DNA from: a virus
Strand: one strand, 5' to 3'
Virus record (IMG/VR): IMGVR_UViG_3300031951_000022
Location: 93,713-157,712 of that record
DNA length: 64,000 nucleotides
Position numbers and translations under genes: made by a program. Shown in pieces: positions 17,506 to 26,110 of the stretch. Position 1 is the stretch's first letter, and each line of letters starts with the position of its first letter. The notes beneath the pieces are model-generated. The model saw only the letters and a list, made by a program, of their open reading frames with translations, did not search any database and was not told the DNA's origin.

Positions 17506-19105
17506 AATAATGAACTCTTCTGTGTGTAATAGGACTTGCTAATAAAATTGCGGGCTTAACTTCTTTTTGTTTAGTTAGAGTATAAATATGGCTCATCCAT
17601 GTTTGTTCATAAGGATGTTGCCATTTGGTATCCATAAAGCACTTCTTATTGCCTTGCTGACTTATTATATGTGGCCAATTAGAATAGTAAATCTCACCAT
17701 CAGCATATGGTATACCATTTAAACTTTTAATATTATTGAATTGGGTTGGTGGCTTGTGTTGTAAGTCTTCAAAATACTCTACTCTCAAAGACTGTGGTAC
17801 ATTATGCCAACTCCATTGTTCTCCGTTATGACCATAAAATTCACTAAAGCTAAACTTTATAAAATCATAATTCTCTTTATTCATAATTTTAATAAGGTTA
17901 CTATATAGACTATTTATTGTTTTAGAAAAGCCAAAATTACAAAATCCTTCATACTCCAACAACATATCATCCTCAAAGAAGAACATAAAATCAGCACCAC
18001 TTTCCGCAAAGTGTTCAGCAGCCAATTGTCTACCCCCACAAATACCAATGTTGCCGGGCCTTATCTCTATGAAGTTATATTCTGCGACAATTTTATCATA
18101 TTCATCAAAGAATTTATTTTCAGTAGAATTATTAATTAGTATTTTATTAGTTTTGTCTAGAAAATCACGATCATATTCTTCAAAAGAAGACAAGACCATC
18201 CTTACCTGTTCAGGCGAATTAAAGGTTAAGATATACAGGTTTGTTTGATTGGTTTTGACCTTAATACGAGAGTCCTGTAGCTGCTCAAAGAAATAATAGA
18301 CCAAACCATCACCCTGAATTAATTCATAGTGGTAGGTTGATGGGTCTAGATATGTCATTATTGTGAAAATGCTCTCCTCTGTACCCATGTATCCGTCATC
18401 TAGGGTGTCATTTAAGAGTCTATAATAAAGATCATTGGCTGGAGATATGCTGTTTTTAGACCCGCCAAAAAACCCTCCGCGTACCACCCTAGTAATATTA
18501 TCTGTTTGGCCATATTGTTTCATTCCATTTATATTAAATCCATGAATCTCAGTATCTGTTTCATATGGAAAAGCTATAAACAAGAAATTGTCTGATATTT
18601 TAATAAGATTATTAATAACTACAGGATTTTGAAAATATCCTAAGCTCATAGTATTGCTTAATCCACCATCTATCCAATAAAAATAATCACTATTAAATGG
18701 ATCAAAACACTTAGCGTTATGTAGCAAAAACATCTTGCTCATAACCATAGGATTATAATATTCTAAAGATGCCTGCGTACTATCCTGTAACCAACCAACC
18801 TGATTATACCATTCTGGATTATTTCTTATGTTTTGTACTTTATTAAAGAATGGAAAAAAAGATCCAGCAAAATCTTGTTTTGTATGATAATATATGCGAG
18901 TATTATGCTTCGACCTATGCTGCCACACAATATCTTCTAATGTTGGATCAATAAAAACAATTAGATTATAGTCTTTAAGGTCCGCTAGAAGTTGAATGAA
19001 GTGATGAATATAGTGGTCAAAACTTCTTTGCCAGCCCGGTTTGGATTTGTCTCTATCCAAGTTCCAAATACCAGTGACAAAACAAATATTATGTTTTTTT
19101 TGCAT
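17477..19105 (-). CDS. Two-domain protein: HtrL/YibB-like plus GT2-like glycosyltransferase
   Basis: 542 residues. The N-terminal half resembles HtrL/YibB: CFVTGIWNLDRD (8-19), YNLIVFIDP, then YFYWIDGGLSN near residue 145. The C-terminal half, from about 295, restarts with NLYILTFNSPEQVRMVL and has FMFFFEDDMLLEYEG near 385, a typical GT-A acidic motif. It therefore looks like a natural fusion of two sugar-transfer modules. I use ATG 19105 (MQKKHNICFV), which places the HtrL strand at the N-terminus and leaves a 17-base overlap with the upstream gene. An ATA-adjacent longer form from 19147 adds unrelated residues. Acceptor unknown. Confidence 0.6.
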   Translation of the reverse strand: MQKKHNICFVTGIWNLDRDKSKPGWQRSFDHYIHHFIQLLADLKDYNLIVFIDPTLEDIVWQHRSKHNTRIYYHTKQDFAGSFFPFFNKVQNIRNNPEWYNQVGWLQDSTQASLEYYNPMVMSKMFLLHNAKCFDPFNSDYFYWIDGGLSNTMSLGYFQNPVVINNLIKISDNFLFIAFPYETDTEIHGFNINGMKQYGQTDNITRVVRGGFFGGSKNSISPANDLYYRLLNDTLDDGYMGTEESIFTIMTYLDPSTYHYELIQGDGLVYYFFEQLQDSRIKVKTNQTNLYILTFNSPEQVRMVLSSFEEYDRDFLDKTNKILINNSTENKFFDEYDKIVAEYNFIEIRPGNIGICGGRQLAAEHFAESGADFMFFFEDDMLLEYEGFCNFGFSKTINSLYSNLIKIMNKENYDFIKFSFSEFYGHNGEQWSWHNVPQSLRVEYFEDLQHKPPTQFNNIKSLNGIPYADGEIYYSNWPHIISQQGNKKCFMDTKWQHPYEQTWMSHIYTLTKQKEVKPAILLASPITHRRVHYYGATERKEN

Positions 19106-19529
19106 TTTTAATAGCTTTCTTAACCAAAATCCTTCCGGCCATATCAATAAACGGTAAGCCTCTTTTGGTCGCTTCTTCTTTTAACCATCCCACGATAGTA
19201 TCAATATTATTTTCACACCATTCTATTCCATTAGTATCCATTAGTAATGCTTTTTTATTACATGAGCAATTAGGAGTTGCTTTGATTCCAATTTTACCTA
19301 AAAGTTTTTTTAATTCTGTGCCGACGCCAGAGATAGGGGTTTGTGGATTTGGTGAAATCTTTGTTTCAGAGGATAGTCCTGGCTTCGGCACACTTGGGTA
19401 AGCCGGATGCGTCTCGTCCACCGTGATCTTGTTGCCTTCTGCGCTGACGATGCAGGGCTGGACTTGTTCAAGCGTGTAGCCGCGCTGTCGGCAGATCGCC
19501 GCTAGCTGATTCTTGCTCGTGTGGATCAT
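19089..19529 (-). CDS. Two-part small protein, planctomycete-like N-domain and CxC C-domain
   Basis: 146 residues in two parts. Residues 1-45 (AAICRQRGYTLEQVQPCIVS then VDETHPAYP) match a short domain I remember from planctomycete proteins. From about 75, LLGKIGIKATPNCSCNKKAL with IEWCENNIDTIVGWLKEEA is a Cys-bearing helical domain that I associate with glycosyltransferase neighbourhoods. The link is Pro/Ser-rich. ATG 19529 makes an ATGA overlap with the upstream gene. The DNA for the first part is GC-rich and for the second AT-rich, so the gene appears recombinant. Function unknown. Confidence 0.55.
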   Translation of the reverse strand: MIHTSKNQLAAICRQRGYTLEQVQPCIVSAEGNKITVDETHPAYPSVPKPGLSSETKISPNPQTPISGVGTELKKLLGKIGIKATPNCSCNKKALLMDTNGIEWCENNIDTIVGWLKEEATKRGLPFIDMAGRILVKKAIKNAKKT

Positions 19530-20150
19530 GGCGGCAGGAATGAAATAACAGGGTCTAGTTGTCCATCGCACCCGCTAGAGCAGGCGCAGCCATCGCCGGG
19601 CAAGTCGCCGCACGCTTCAGGGCGAGGACCGTCAACGTTGATATCAAAGCCCCCGCCCGGCTCGACAGGGAAATACGGCGAAAACCCAGACCACTGCACG
19701 ACTTGAGCATCTCCTACGGGGCAGCCGTCCTCGTCATTTTCCCACCGGAGGCAGACAGTCCGCGTGCGTCCGAAAAGCGCTCTTGAGCTTACAAACTCAC
19801 TACCTGGAGGCTTTCGGCAAACGAAGCAAAAGTATCGAATCGTTGCCGTTACATAAGCCACGCCATCGCACCAGACAACTGGCCCAACGTTAGCAATCGA
19901 AACAGAGCTTTCTGTACCTTCTGGCGCATCGTCGCCGGGATCGAAAGGATTTTGGCCTGAACAAAACAAATCACCTTGCGCGCACACGGTTCCGAAAAAA
20001 TCACCAAATGCCCCTTGGTTTCTAGTCGGTATTGCTATAGGCCCGCTTTCGAGATTGTTAATGCCCCAATCGACATACATAAACTCTGGAATTTCGCATG
20101 GCGGTCCACCTGACTCGCACGGGCCGTAGCATGCTTCCACGCACTGCCCA
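19390..20150. other. GC-rich patch spanning the junction of two genes
   Basis: Base composition jumps from AT-rich to visibly GC-rich (for example 19441-19500 and 19561-19740) and falls back by about 20150-20200. The patch covers the 5' half of the 19089-19529 gene and the 3' half of the 19526-20872 gene, and both frames stay open. This is what a recombination tract from a more GC-rich source would leave. Edges are by eye. Confidence 0.65.
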
Positions 20151-20872
20151 TCTACGCATGGTCCTTTAATACATTCTTCTGGTAGTGAAGAGATAATGTT
20201 TGGATCGAATTCACACACGCTTCTAGTAATTGTATTTCCACTACAAGCAAACACAATACCATTAATAGGCCCCCAAGGGGCTATATTAATCGCTCCAGGT
20301 TTTAATTGACATAATGGAAACTGATTAGGATTTGAAAAGGGGGAACATAAAACTGGAGCATTCTGCTCTCCATAAGGAGTAGCACACTCGCTAGTCACTA
20401 CATAAGCACCATCTGCTGGGCCATTATAACTATCATTGCAACAACGAGCAGTGATATGCGGAGGAACGACATCCCAGTATCCATCAGGCTCTTCTTCTGA
20501 CGGAGGTCTTAACTGTACCACCTCTCCTGAATACGGAATAACATCACAAAATCCAGCGGCTTGCAGAGCAGTTACGGCACCATTTAGACTTACACCATCT
20601 TCATAGTTATAAACAAACCCACCAAAGGGTCCAGGCTGCCATCCAGTACATATTGCGTTAGTTGCCGATCTTAGTTGCTCTAAGCACGCCTGTGCGCATG
20701 CTTCACTAAAATTAAAATCGCAATTAATAGTAAAATAATCGCAACTTTGATTTGTTGGAAGGTATATTATATCACACACACACACGGCGTCTTTACAACA
20801 ACAGCTGTTAGTGGTTGCTAGTTTATTATCGACCAATAATAAACCACCATTATATAGTATAAGCGGAGACAT
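19526..20872 (-). CDS. Cys-rich protein of unknown function, possibly virion-exposed
   Basis: 448 residues starting MSPLILYNGGLLLVDNK followed at once by a CCC cluster and CVCD. Many Cys pairs lie throughout, with dense groups near residues 230-255 (GPCVDGQCVEACYGPC) and at the end (GCACSSGCDG). There is no membrane segment. Composition suggests disulfide-stabilised small domains, like the Cys modules of the + strand protein at 9-12 kb but without the same repeat. ATG 20872 follows AAAGGA. Bases 19526 to about 20150 (C-terminal half) are clearly more GC-rich than the first half, so the C-terminus may be acquired. No family recognised. Confidence 0.6.
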   Translation of the reverse strand: MSPLILYNGGLLLVDNKLATTNSCCCKDAVCVCDIIYLPTNQSCDYFTINCDFNFSEACAQACLEQLRSATNAICTGWQPGPFGGFVYNYEDGVSLNGAVTALQAAGFCDVIPYSGEVVQLRPPSEEEPDGYWDVVPPHITARCCNDSYNGPADGAYVVTSECATPYGEQNAPVLCSPFSNPNQFPLCQLKPGAINIAPWGPINGIVFACSGNTITRSVCEFDPNIISSLPEECIKGPCVDGQCVEACYGPCESGGPPCEIPEFMYVDWGINNLESGPIAIPTRNQGAFGDFFGTVCAQGDLFCSGQNPFDPGDDAPEGTESSVSIANVGPVVWCDGVAYVTATIRYFCFVCRKPPGSEFVSSRALFGRTRTVCLRWENDEDGCPVGDAQVVQWSGFSPYFPVEPGGGFDINVDGPRPEACGDLPGDGCACSSGCDGQLDPVISFLPP

Positions 20873-20881
20873 TATTATCCT

Positions 20882-21202
20882 TTATTTATCTTTAGTCCAC
20901 TTATGCCAGCCTTTGTTGGGTAAATAGTTACCATCATCATCTTTACGCTTAGGAAATAGAGTGCCACCCTTTTTGTGTTGGCCAAAAGCTAAAATAGCAC
21001 CACAATCCGCACAGCGTAGTTCGTAATAGTCATTGCCTTCTACACTTCGCACAACAAAGCGCAAATTAGTGCTACTGCATAGACCACACTTTTCTTCAGC
21101 AAAAATTTCTTGTATTAGAGCCAATTCCTTAAAAATTTCTTTTTGACCAGAACCCTCTAATTCAAATTCAAGCTTGTCTCCAACCTTATATTTAACTTTC
21201 AT
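20882..21202 (-). CDS. Small zinc-ribbon protein
   Basis: 106 residues. CGLCSS near residue 39 and RCADCGAIL near 65 give two C-x2-C knuckles, a four-Cys zinc ribbon. It ends with GQHKKGGTLFPKRKDD and KGWHKW, a pattern I recall from small phage and plasmid proteins near recombination genes. It lies nine bases after the Cys-rich gene start and 13 bases downstream of the possible annealing protein, so a helper role in recombination is plausible but inferred. Confidence 0.6.
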   Translation of the reverse strand: MKVKYKVGDKLEFELEGSGQKEIFKELALIQEIFAEEKCGLCSSTNLRFVVRSVEGNDYYELRCADCGAILAFGQHKKGGTLFPKRKDDDGNYLPNKGWHKWTKDK

Positions 21203-21215
21203 CTTTTAGACTCCT

Positions 21216-21905
21216 CTATTTCCAGCCAGGATCATACCCAATAACATCTTGAGGTATATCGTTGCTTTGTTGATATGATGATAGTGTGGTAATAGTTTTT
21301 ACAGCATCATCGTATGATATATTATAGATATTCTTGGAGTCTATAGCAAGTTTATCTAATAGTTTGATAATATTAATATTTAGTCTTTTACCAAATACAT
21401 CAAAGAAATTTATTTGTGTACTATTAATTTTACCAATATTATTTTCCTCTAAATGATGGGTATCAATATCTTTTGCTAATTCTTCTGCTGCTACTACCTT
21501 GCGTAGTTTAAGCGCTCTTCTTAATGCTCTTCCTTCGGCTCGTGTTTCTGCTACTGCCACTGGATGATTACGATAAATTTTATCACAATTTCCCCAATAA
21601 ACATCAGCAGCACCACTTACGGTTTTGACCACATTATTATTTAAAACATACTTAATGGAGTGTACAACTGTTGCTCTGCGTTCGTTTTCCATACTAGGAG
21701 ATTGAACAACAGAAGAAGTAGCCTCAATTACTGTGCAATCTAGGGCTATTTCCAAAATTCTTCTCAAGCCATCTGTAGTAGGATTGCCAGCAATTTTTTC
21801 GTCATCACTCAATAAACCCAATACATAGTCGGTCCATTCTAGATCATTAATATTTGGGATAGTGATATTATCATCAGCTTCAACGTTCTTCTTGGGTCTG
21901 CCCAT
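21216..21905 (-). CDS. Possible Rad52-like single-strand annealing protein
   Basis: 229 residues. The middle holds ERRATVVHSIKYVL, TVSGAADVYWGNCD and then HPVAVAETRAEGRALRRALK. The last pattern, an Ala-rich helix with alternating Arg/Ala, resembles the A...A.KRA signature of Rad52/Sak-type proteins, in which a beta sheet is followed by that helix. The zinc-ribbon partner and nuclease neighbours fit. Start ATG 21905 is preceded by AGGAG. There is no catalytic motif to confirm it, so it could be another DNA-binding protein. Confidence 0.35.
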   Translation of the reverse strand: MGRPKKNVEADDNITIPNINDLEWTDYVLGLLSDDEKIAGNPTTDGLRRILEIALDCTVIEATSSVVQSPSMENERRATVVHSIKYVLNNNVVKTVSGAADVYWGNCDKIYRNHPVAVAETRAEGRALRRALKLRKVVAAEELAKDIDTHHLEENNIGKINSTQINFFDVFGKRLNINIIKLLDKLAIDSKNIYNISYDDAVKTITTLSSYQQSNDIPQDVIGYDPGWK

Positions 21906-21906
21906 C

Positions 21907-22698
21907 TTAATCTCCTAATTCTATATATCTATGATCAATGTCGGGAAATTTGTTTTTAACGGCCTCAATAGCTTTGTGCAGGGTGTTGTATAATACTCTG
22001 GCTCTAGCTTTAGAAAAGTCCTTCTTTTGCTTAACTCTTATCAACACTAGGCCCTTACCTAATATTAATCCTGTCTTTTTATTATCATATCCTTTGTTTC
22101 TTTTTAAAGCTTCGTCTCCCCATACTGGTTCAAAGTGGGAGGGTCCATCAACTTCGATAGCTATGTTTAATGTAGGCAGAAATAGGTCTATTTGCAACTT
22201 TGTATTTAGTAAGCTTTGCTCTTTATGAAAATCAACCTTATACCCATCACCCAATAGCTGTTTTAACAGAAAATCTTCTAGCTTAGATCCGTGCTTACTA
22301 GCATGTCTAACAGCAGAATTAGCCTGTTGTAGTATTTCTTTTTTAACATCTTCTGGCAAATTTTCCCAATTTTGTCTAGCTTTTTCTTGTCTCTTTTTCT
22401 TTGTTTTAGAGTCTAAGGTTTCCCATGCCTCCATAACGCCGTCTCCAATTTTGTCTTTAACGTCTTGTGGGCGTGGTTTTCCTTTGGTTGGATGCGTTGT
22501 TTTACCAGAGGATAAAGCATTTTTTTGAGCTTCGCTCTTATCTCTGATGCTAATTTTAAATTTTATAGCATCCCGTCTAATTTTATTAGCATATGTATCA
22601 TACTTATCTGCTATGTCTCTAAAACTGTTTTGATTATTTTGATATTCTTGATATAGCAGATCTTTTTTTTGCTTTTCTGACAAATCATTATACTTCAT
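21907..22698 (-). CDS. PD-(D/E)XK (VSR/DUF559-type) endonuclease with NUMOD-like DNA-binding region
   Basis: 263 residues. The N-terminal part has a helix-turn-helix-like segment (RDIADKYDTYANKIRRDAIK) and a NUMOD3-like motif GKTTHPTKGKPRPQDVKDKI (66-85). The C-terminal part has LQIDLFLPTLNIAIEVDGPSH, where the Asp and the E-x-D fit the PD-(D/E)XK active site, then GLVLIRVKQKK. DNA-binding plus nuclease modules suggest a free-standing homing endonuclease. It overlaps the upstream gene by 11 bases and sits one base before the next, so it is integrated in the operon. Confidence 0.65.
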   Translation of the reverse strand: MKYNDLSEKQKKDLLYQEYQNNQNSFRDIADKYDTYANKIRRDAIKFKISIRDKSEAQKNALSSGKTTHPTKGKPRPQDVKDKIGDGVMEAWETLDSKTKKKRQEKARQNWENLPEDVKKEILQQANSAVRHASKHGSKLEDFLLKQLLGDGYKVDFHKEQSLLNTKLQIDLFLPTLNIAIEVDGPSHFEPVWGDEALKRNKGYDNKKTGLILGKGLVLIRVKQKKDFSKARARVLYNTLHKAIEAVKNKFPDIDHRYIELGD

Positions 22699-23062
22699 AT
22701 TTTTGCATTAGCTCCATTTTATCATTATCGTATTTCAAAATTTGTGTGTTTTTTAATAACGAGATATCTAGCTTATGTTCTAGTGCGTCCTTAAAGTCTA
22801 GCAACAAGACATAGTCATTTGTTAATAAATTATTTTTATTCGCTAAATAATCTTCTACGTTCAGGAAAATTATTTGGCCTGGATAAAATGTCATATAGAA
22901 AGTAGAAAGTATCGCGGTATCTACTAATAGGCCCGACGCTATATCGTCACTAAATATTAAAAAGTCCACAAGCTCATCCGAAGATTTAAAAAAAGCCTTC
23001 ACACGACGAATAATATCAATTTGAACGTTCAGAGCCGACGAGTACACTGCAATAGAAGACAT
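22688..23062 (-). CDS. Unknown protein, 124 residues
   Basis: No family recognised. Alternating hydrophobic strands and helices (IAVYSSALNVQIDIIRRVKAFF; LVDFLIFSDDIASGLLVD; YVLLLDFKD) suggest a small alpha/beta fold. The ATG at 23062 follows AAGG. It lies four bases after the nucleotidyltransferase-like gene and overlaps the nuclease gene, so it is co-transcribed with both. Confidence 0.5.
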   Translation of the reverse strand: MSSIAVYSSALNVQIDIIRRVKAFFKSSDELVDFLIFSDDIASGLLVDTAILSTFYMTFYPGQIIFLNVEDYLANKNNLLTNDYVLLLDFKDALEHKLDISLLKNTQILKYDNDKMELMQKYEV

Positions 23063-23066
23063 CGTT

Positions 23067-23705
23067 TTATACCTTATTTAGTGTTGGTGTTTTATAGTCT
23101 GCAAAAAATGGTCTAATTGTTTGTTTCATGTCTATTATTTTGTTGATGAGTTCAAATATGAAGTTGTTGTGGTTTTGAGTATTTATTATTAATTCTTTTA
23201 GCGCTCTGGTTGTTTCTTTGTTGAAAAAATAAATTTCTGGTAAATAATTGTCCAGATCATATGCTATATTTTCTATCTTATTGTTCATTATCACACAACC
23301 AAGCTTGCTTTTTTGTTTATTGTTTATAAATATTTGTGATCCACTTTTGTCAGAAAAATTTTGAAAACTTTTTTGATGTAAATAATTATCTCCAAACATA
23401 ATAATAGTATCGCCAGTTAAATACTGATTGGCTAAATACAGACTATATGCATTATTATACTTCTCATAATTATGGTTGGCTATCATGTTTAGGTCTTGAT
23501 ATGCTCCATGATTTTTGTTTAGAAAAGAGCACAGCTTTCTACCATCAAAACCATAAACATAATGAATCCTACACTTAGGAAACGAATGTTTGATAATCTT
23601 ATATTGCTGCTGAATGATTGTTTTGTTATTAACTTTAATTAATCCAACACACCCCTTGGATTTCATTCGTTTTTGAAATTTATCACCTATAATAATAACA
23701 TTCAT
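23067..23705 (-). CDS. Sugar-1-phosphate nucleotidyltransferase-like protein, degenerate P-loop
   Basis: 212 residues. The N-terminus MNVIIIGDKFQKRMKSKGCV then GLIKVNNKTIIQQQYKII matches NTP-transferase proteins (usually AAGxGxRL...PKxLxxVxGKPxLxxQ). The Gly-rich nucleotide loop is replaced by GDKFQKRMKS. DTIIMFGDNYLHQKSF matches the acidic metal-binding step. It could make an NDP-sugar for the glycosyltransferases. The altered loop means activity is uncertain. ATGA overlap with the upstream gene. Confidence 0.55.
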   Translation of the reverse strand: MNVIIIGDKFQKRMKSKGCVGLIKVNNKTIIQQQYKIIKHSFPKCRIHYVYGFDGRKLCSFLNKNHGAYQDLNMIANHNYEKYNNAYSLYLANQYLTGDTIIMFGDNYLHQKSFQNFSDKSGSQIFINNKQKSKLGCVIMNNKIENIAYDLDNYLPEIYFFNKETTRALKELIINTQNHNNFIFELINKIIDMKQTIRPFFADYKTPTLNKV

Positions 23706-24454
23706 ATTATTTGATATGCGGACTTATTCGCTAGGATATTTTCTTTACCAGCAACCCCAAATCTATATACTCCTCCACCAAATACTACACAACTATAGTT
23801 CTGATTAGAGGCAACAATAAAAGACTCTAATTTATGATGTACAATATTATTGGCGCCATTAATAGTCTCTTTAATATTTGTGTCATAATTATCTATAGAT
23901 ACTATAAACCTATACTTTGGATTAATAACAACAATATTGTGTAGAATTTCCATGTCTGATAGTTCTTTATCTAACATGCTTTGAATTCTCCAGGCATATT
24001 TAATGTTGTATTTGTTAATAATATTTTCAATATTAGCATATGTGAAGTGGTCGCTGTTGCTTTGATGACGAATAAAGATAATTTTTTGTGGCAAAGTGTC
24101 GCAGTTGGAGATTTGCTCACATATATTGTCTAGGTTCTCTAAGCTCATATTTCTTAGGCTAATCACGGCTAGATAGTGTAGCTTATTGGTGGCATGGAAC
24201 TTATTAACCTTTTCTTCCATAGAAGCATCTTCCATATCAAATTGCTTAAACCATTTAGGTTCTCTATATCCTAGGCACTTTTTATCGTTGATAATATAAA
24301 ACTCTTTATCATCATCGTATGCTTCTATTACCAAGTTTTCCTGTTGGTATTGGTCTAAATATTGTAAAGCGCAGTTTGTTTGAGTAATATTATCATATAG
24401 TGCATATGTGCAATTTTTACAAGAAGTATGAATTGTATTTATAGATGGAATCAT
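23702..24454 (-). CDS. Phage protein with N-terminal Cys knuckle, probable sugar-transfer context
   Basis: 250 residues. SCKNCTYALYDNITQTNC (Cys 12, 15 and 28) followed by QLYL-type residues and an EAYDDDKEFYIINDKKCLG segment looks like a small metal-binding knob, a layout I recall from phage proteins beside GT4 enzymes. The rest has a GT-A-like pattern (LAVISLRNMSLENLDNICEQ, KIIFIRHQSN, KYRFIVSIDNYDTN) without a clear D.D motif. ATGA overlaps at both ends join it to the GT4 gene and the nucleotidyltransferase-like gene. Confidence 0.5.
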   Translation of the reverse strand: MIPSINTIHTSCKNCTYALYDNITQTNCALQYLDQYQQENLVIEAYDDDKEFYIINDKKCLGYREPKWFKQFDMEDASMEEKVNKFHATNKLHYLAVISLRNMSLENLDNICEQISNCDTLPQKIIFIRHQSNSDHFTYANIENIINKYNIKYAWRIQSMLDKELSDMEILHNIVVINPKYRFIVSIDNYDTNIKETINGANNIVHHKLESFIVASNQNYSCVVFGGGVYRFGVAGKENILANKSAYQII

Positions 24455-26103
24455 AGAAAATCTTCTTTCTTTATACTATCAGGATGTGTTCTCATTGTTT
24501 CGTACACAATTTTATTATTAAGATGACCCTCTAGTGCTTCTACAATATTCTGTTTAGTAAGGCTCATAATTGATCCATTTCTAGCTACTAGTCCAGAAAC
24601 AGCGTCTCTTATCAATACTTGAATATGGGCAGTGTTTATTAGGGATGGCTCGTTAATGACATTATGACAAATATATTCAATAAACTCTTTACTATTTAAG
24701 CCAGAAGGCACCTTCATTGATGAGTGTTGCGCCTGTTTAACATTAGGACTATCCCAGGCCACTTTGGACTTAATGTCTATACTGTCAAAACAAGCATCCC
24801 ATACCGCATATACATGATCCCAGGTATATTTGCTAATACATGCTTGTCTAATTTTTGTGCTATTATCTAAACGTATTGTTTGATCAGTATTAACAAAGAA
24901 ATTGTACATAATGTTGGTAGTAGCATCAATATCAGGATAAGCTCTATCTGCATTAGTCTCCATTTCTCTGAACATTCTAATGACCGGAATTTTAATGCCT
25001 TTTAATGATTCGCACACCTCAGACATGGCACTATAATCAACAGAAGCTATTTGTACTCCGCAAGCCGCAGCCTCAACCTGTGGCATACCAAAGCCTTCGC
25101 AAATAGCATATTGAATATACAAATCAAATAAGTTGTATATATCATTTAGGTCTCTTGTGGATATGCCGTGTACAGGACTAGAAACTGTGGCCGTATGATT
25201 TCCACAGCTTTTACACATAGCTAATCCATTGTGAAACTTAGACGGAAAAAATTTCTTACAATGACGACAGTGATATGTGAATAGTGCTTTATCTAGTACT
25301 CCGTATTCAAGAAGTATAGATGGAATATCCCAACCATTATCTTCTGGATAGGACGTGTGTAAATAAAGATATGTTTTGTTACATAGTTCTATTTGATTAT
25401 TAGCTTTGAGTGCTTCTAAATATTTCTTAAAAGCTAACACTAGATCAGGAATAAGTTTCCGCTTTTGGTTTCTCATTACTGTGCCAATTATATTATAATC
25501 ATCACCCAAATGCTTAATTTTGTGAGCTTTTTTATCTACTATAGGATAAAATTCTTCTGGATTAATACCAGCATTAGCTATTTGCGGAAATAGATTAATT
25601 TTATTACCACAAGACTTAAGCAGGGTTTGTTTGGCCCACTCTGTATATGGTATTACTACATCAGCATTAGAAAATGTAAATAGCCAATCATTTTTCGGAG
25701 GAGCTGAATCTGTGGCAGGCATAATCACCCAATTAAAGTGCTTTTTATATGGGCTTGCTTCTTGATATGCGAACATCCAGTAATCACGAATGTCAAAGAC
25801 TATATGCGGCTTAAAGTCTGCCAAACAGCGATTAAACCTCCATAAACCAAATTGGTTAATATTATTAGACTTATACTGTTCTTGTCTAGGGTCATTAGCC
25901 TGAACAGCATTTGGATAAACTTTCCAAGGAATATCTTTAATGGCAGGATTAGCAGTATCACAATAACAAGCCATTTCAGCGACTTCATATTTGCCGCTAT
26001 TATGAAGACGAGTTAAAAGTTCTTTACCATAAATAGAGTAGCCGGTATTTAAACCGCTAAAGTCATTGACTGTGAGAATTCTTTTTTTTGTTAGTTTACC
26101 CAT
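24451..26103 (-). CDS. GT4-family glycosyltransferase with zinc-ribbon insertion
   Basis: 550 residues. The N-terminus RILTVNDFSGLNTGYSIYGK is a typical GT-B first strand and Gly-rich loop. ICEGFGMPQVEAAACG (334-349) is the GT4 nucleotide-sugar-binding E-x7-E motif. Between the two Rossmann domains, Cys 279, 282, 297 and 300 (YHCRHCKKFF ... MCKSCGN) form a four-Cys zinc ribbon, not usual for GT4. It sits downstream of ssb, from which a hairpin separates it. It may act on DNA or proteins through the zinc ribbon. The acceptor is not visible. Confidence 0.75.
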   Translation of the reverse strand: MGKLTKKRILTVNDFSGLNTGYSIYGKELLTRLHNSGKYEVAEMACYCDTANPAIKDIPWKVYPNAVQANDPRQEQYKSNNINQFGLWRFNRCLADFKPHIVFDIRDYWMFAYQEASPYKKHFNWVIMPATDSAPPKNDWLFTFSNADVVIPYTEWAKQTLLKSCGNKINLFPQIANAGINPEEFYPIVDKKAHKIKHLGDDYNIIGTVMRNQKRKLIPDLVLAFKKYLEALKANNQIELCNKTYLYLHTSYPEDNGWDIPSILLEYGVLDKALFTYHCRHCKKFFPSKFHNGLAMCKSCGNHTATVSSPVHGISTRDLNDIYNLFDLYIQYAICEGFGMPQVEAAACGVQIASVDYSAMSEVCESLKGIKIPVIRMFREMETNADRAYPDIDATTNIMYNFFVNTDQTIRLDNSTKIRQACISKYTWDHVYAVWDACFDSIDIKSKVAWDSPNVKQAQHSSMKVPSGLNSKEFIEYICHNVINEPSLINTAHIQVLIRDAVSGLVARNGSIMSLTKQNIVEALEGHLNNKIVYETMRTHPDSIKKEDFL

Positions 26104-26110
26104 AATTGTT

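Noticed and set aside
19526-20872. Relation of the Cys-rich - strand protein to the Cys modules of the 9-12 kb protein
   Set aside because: Both are Cys-rich, but the CCTNG...FCG...GPY spacing is absent here, so homology is not supported.
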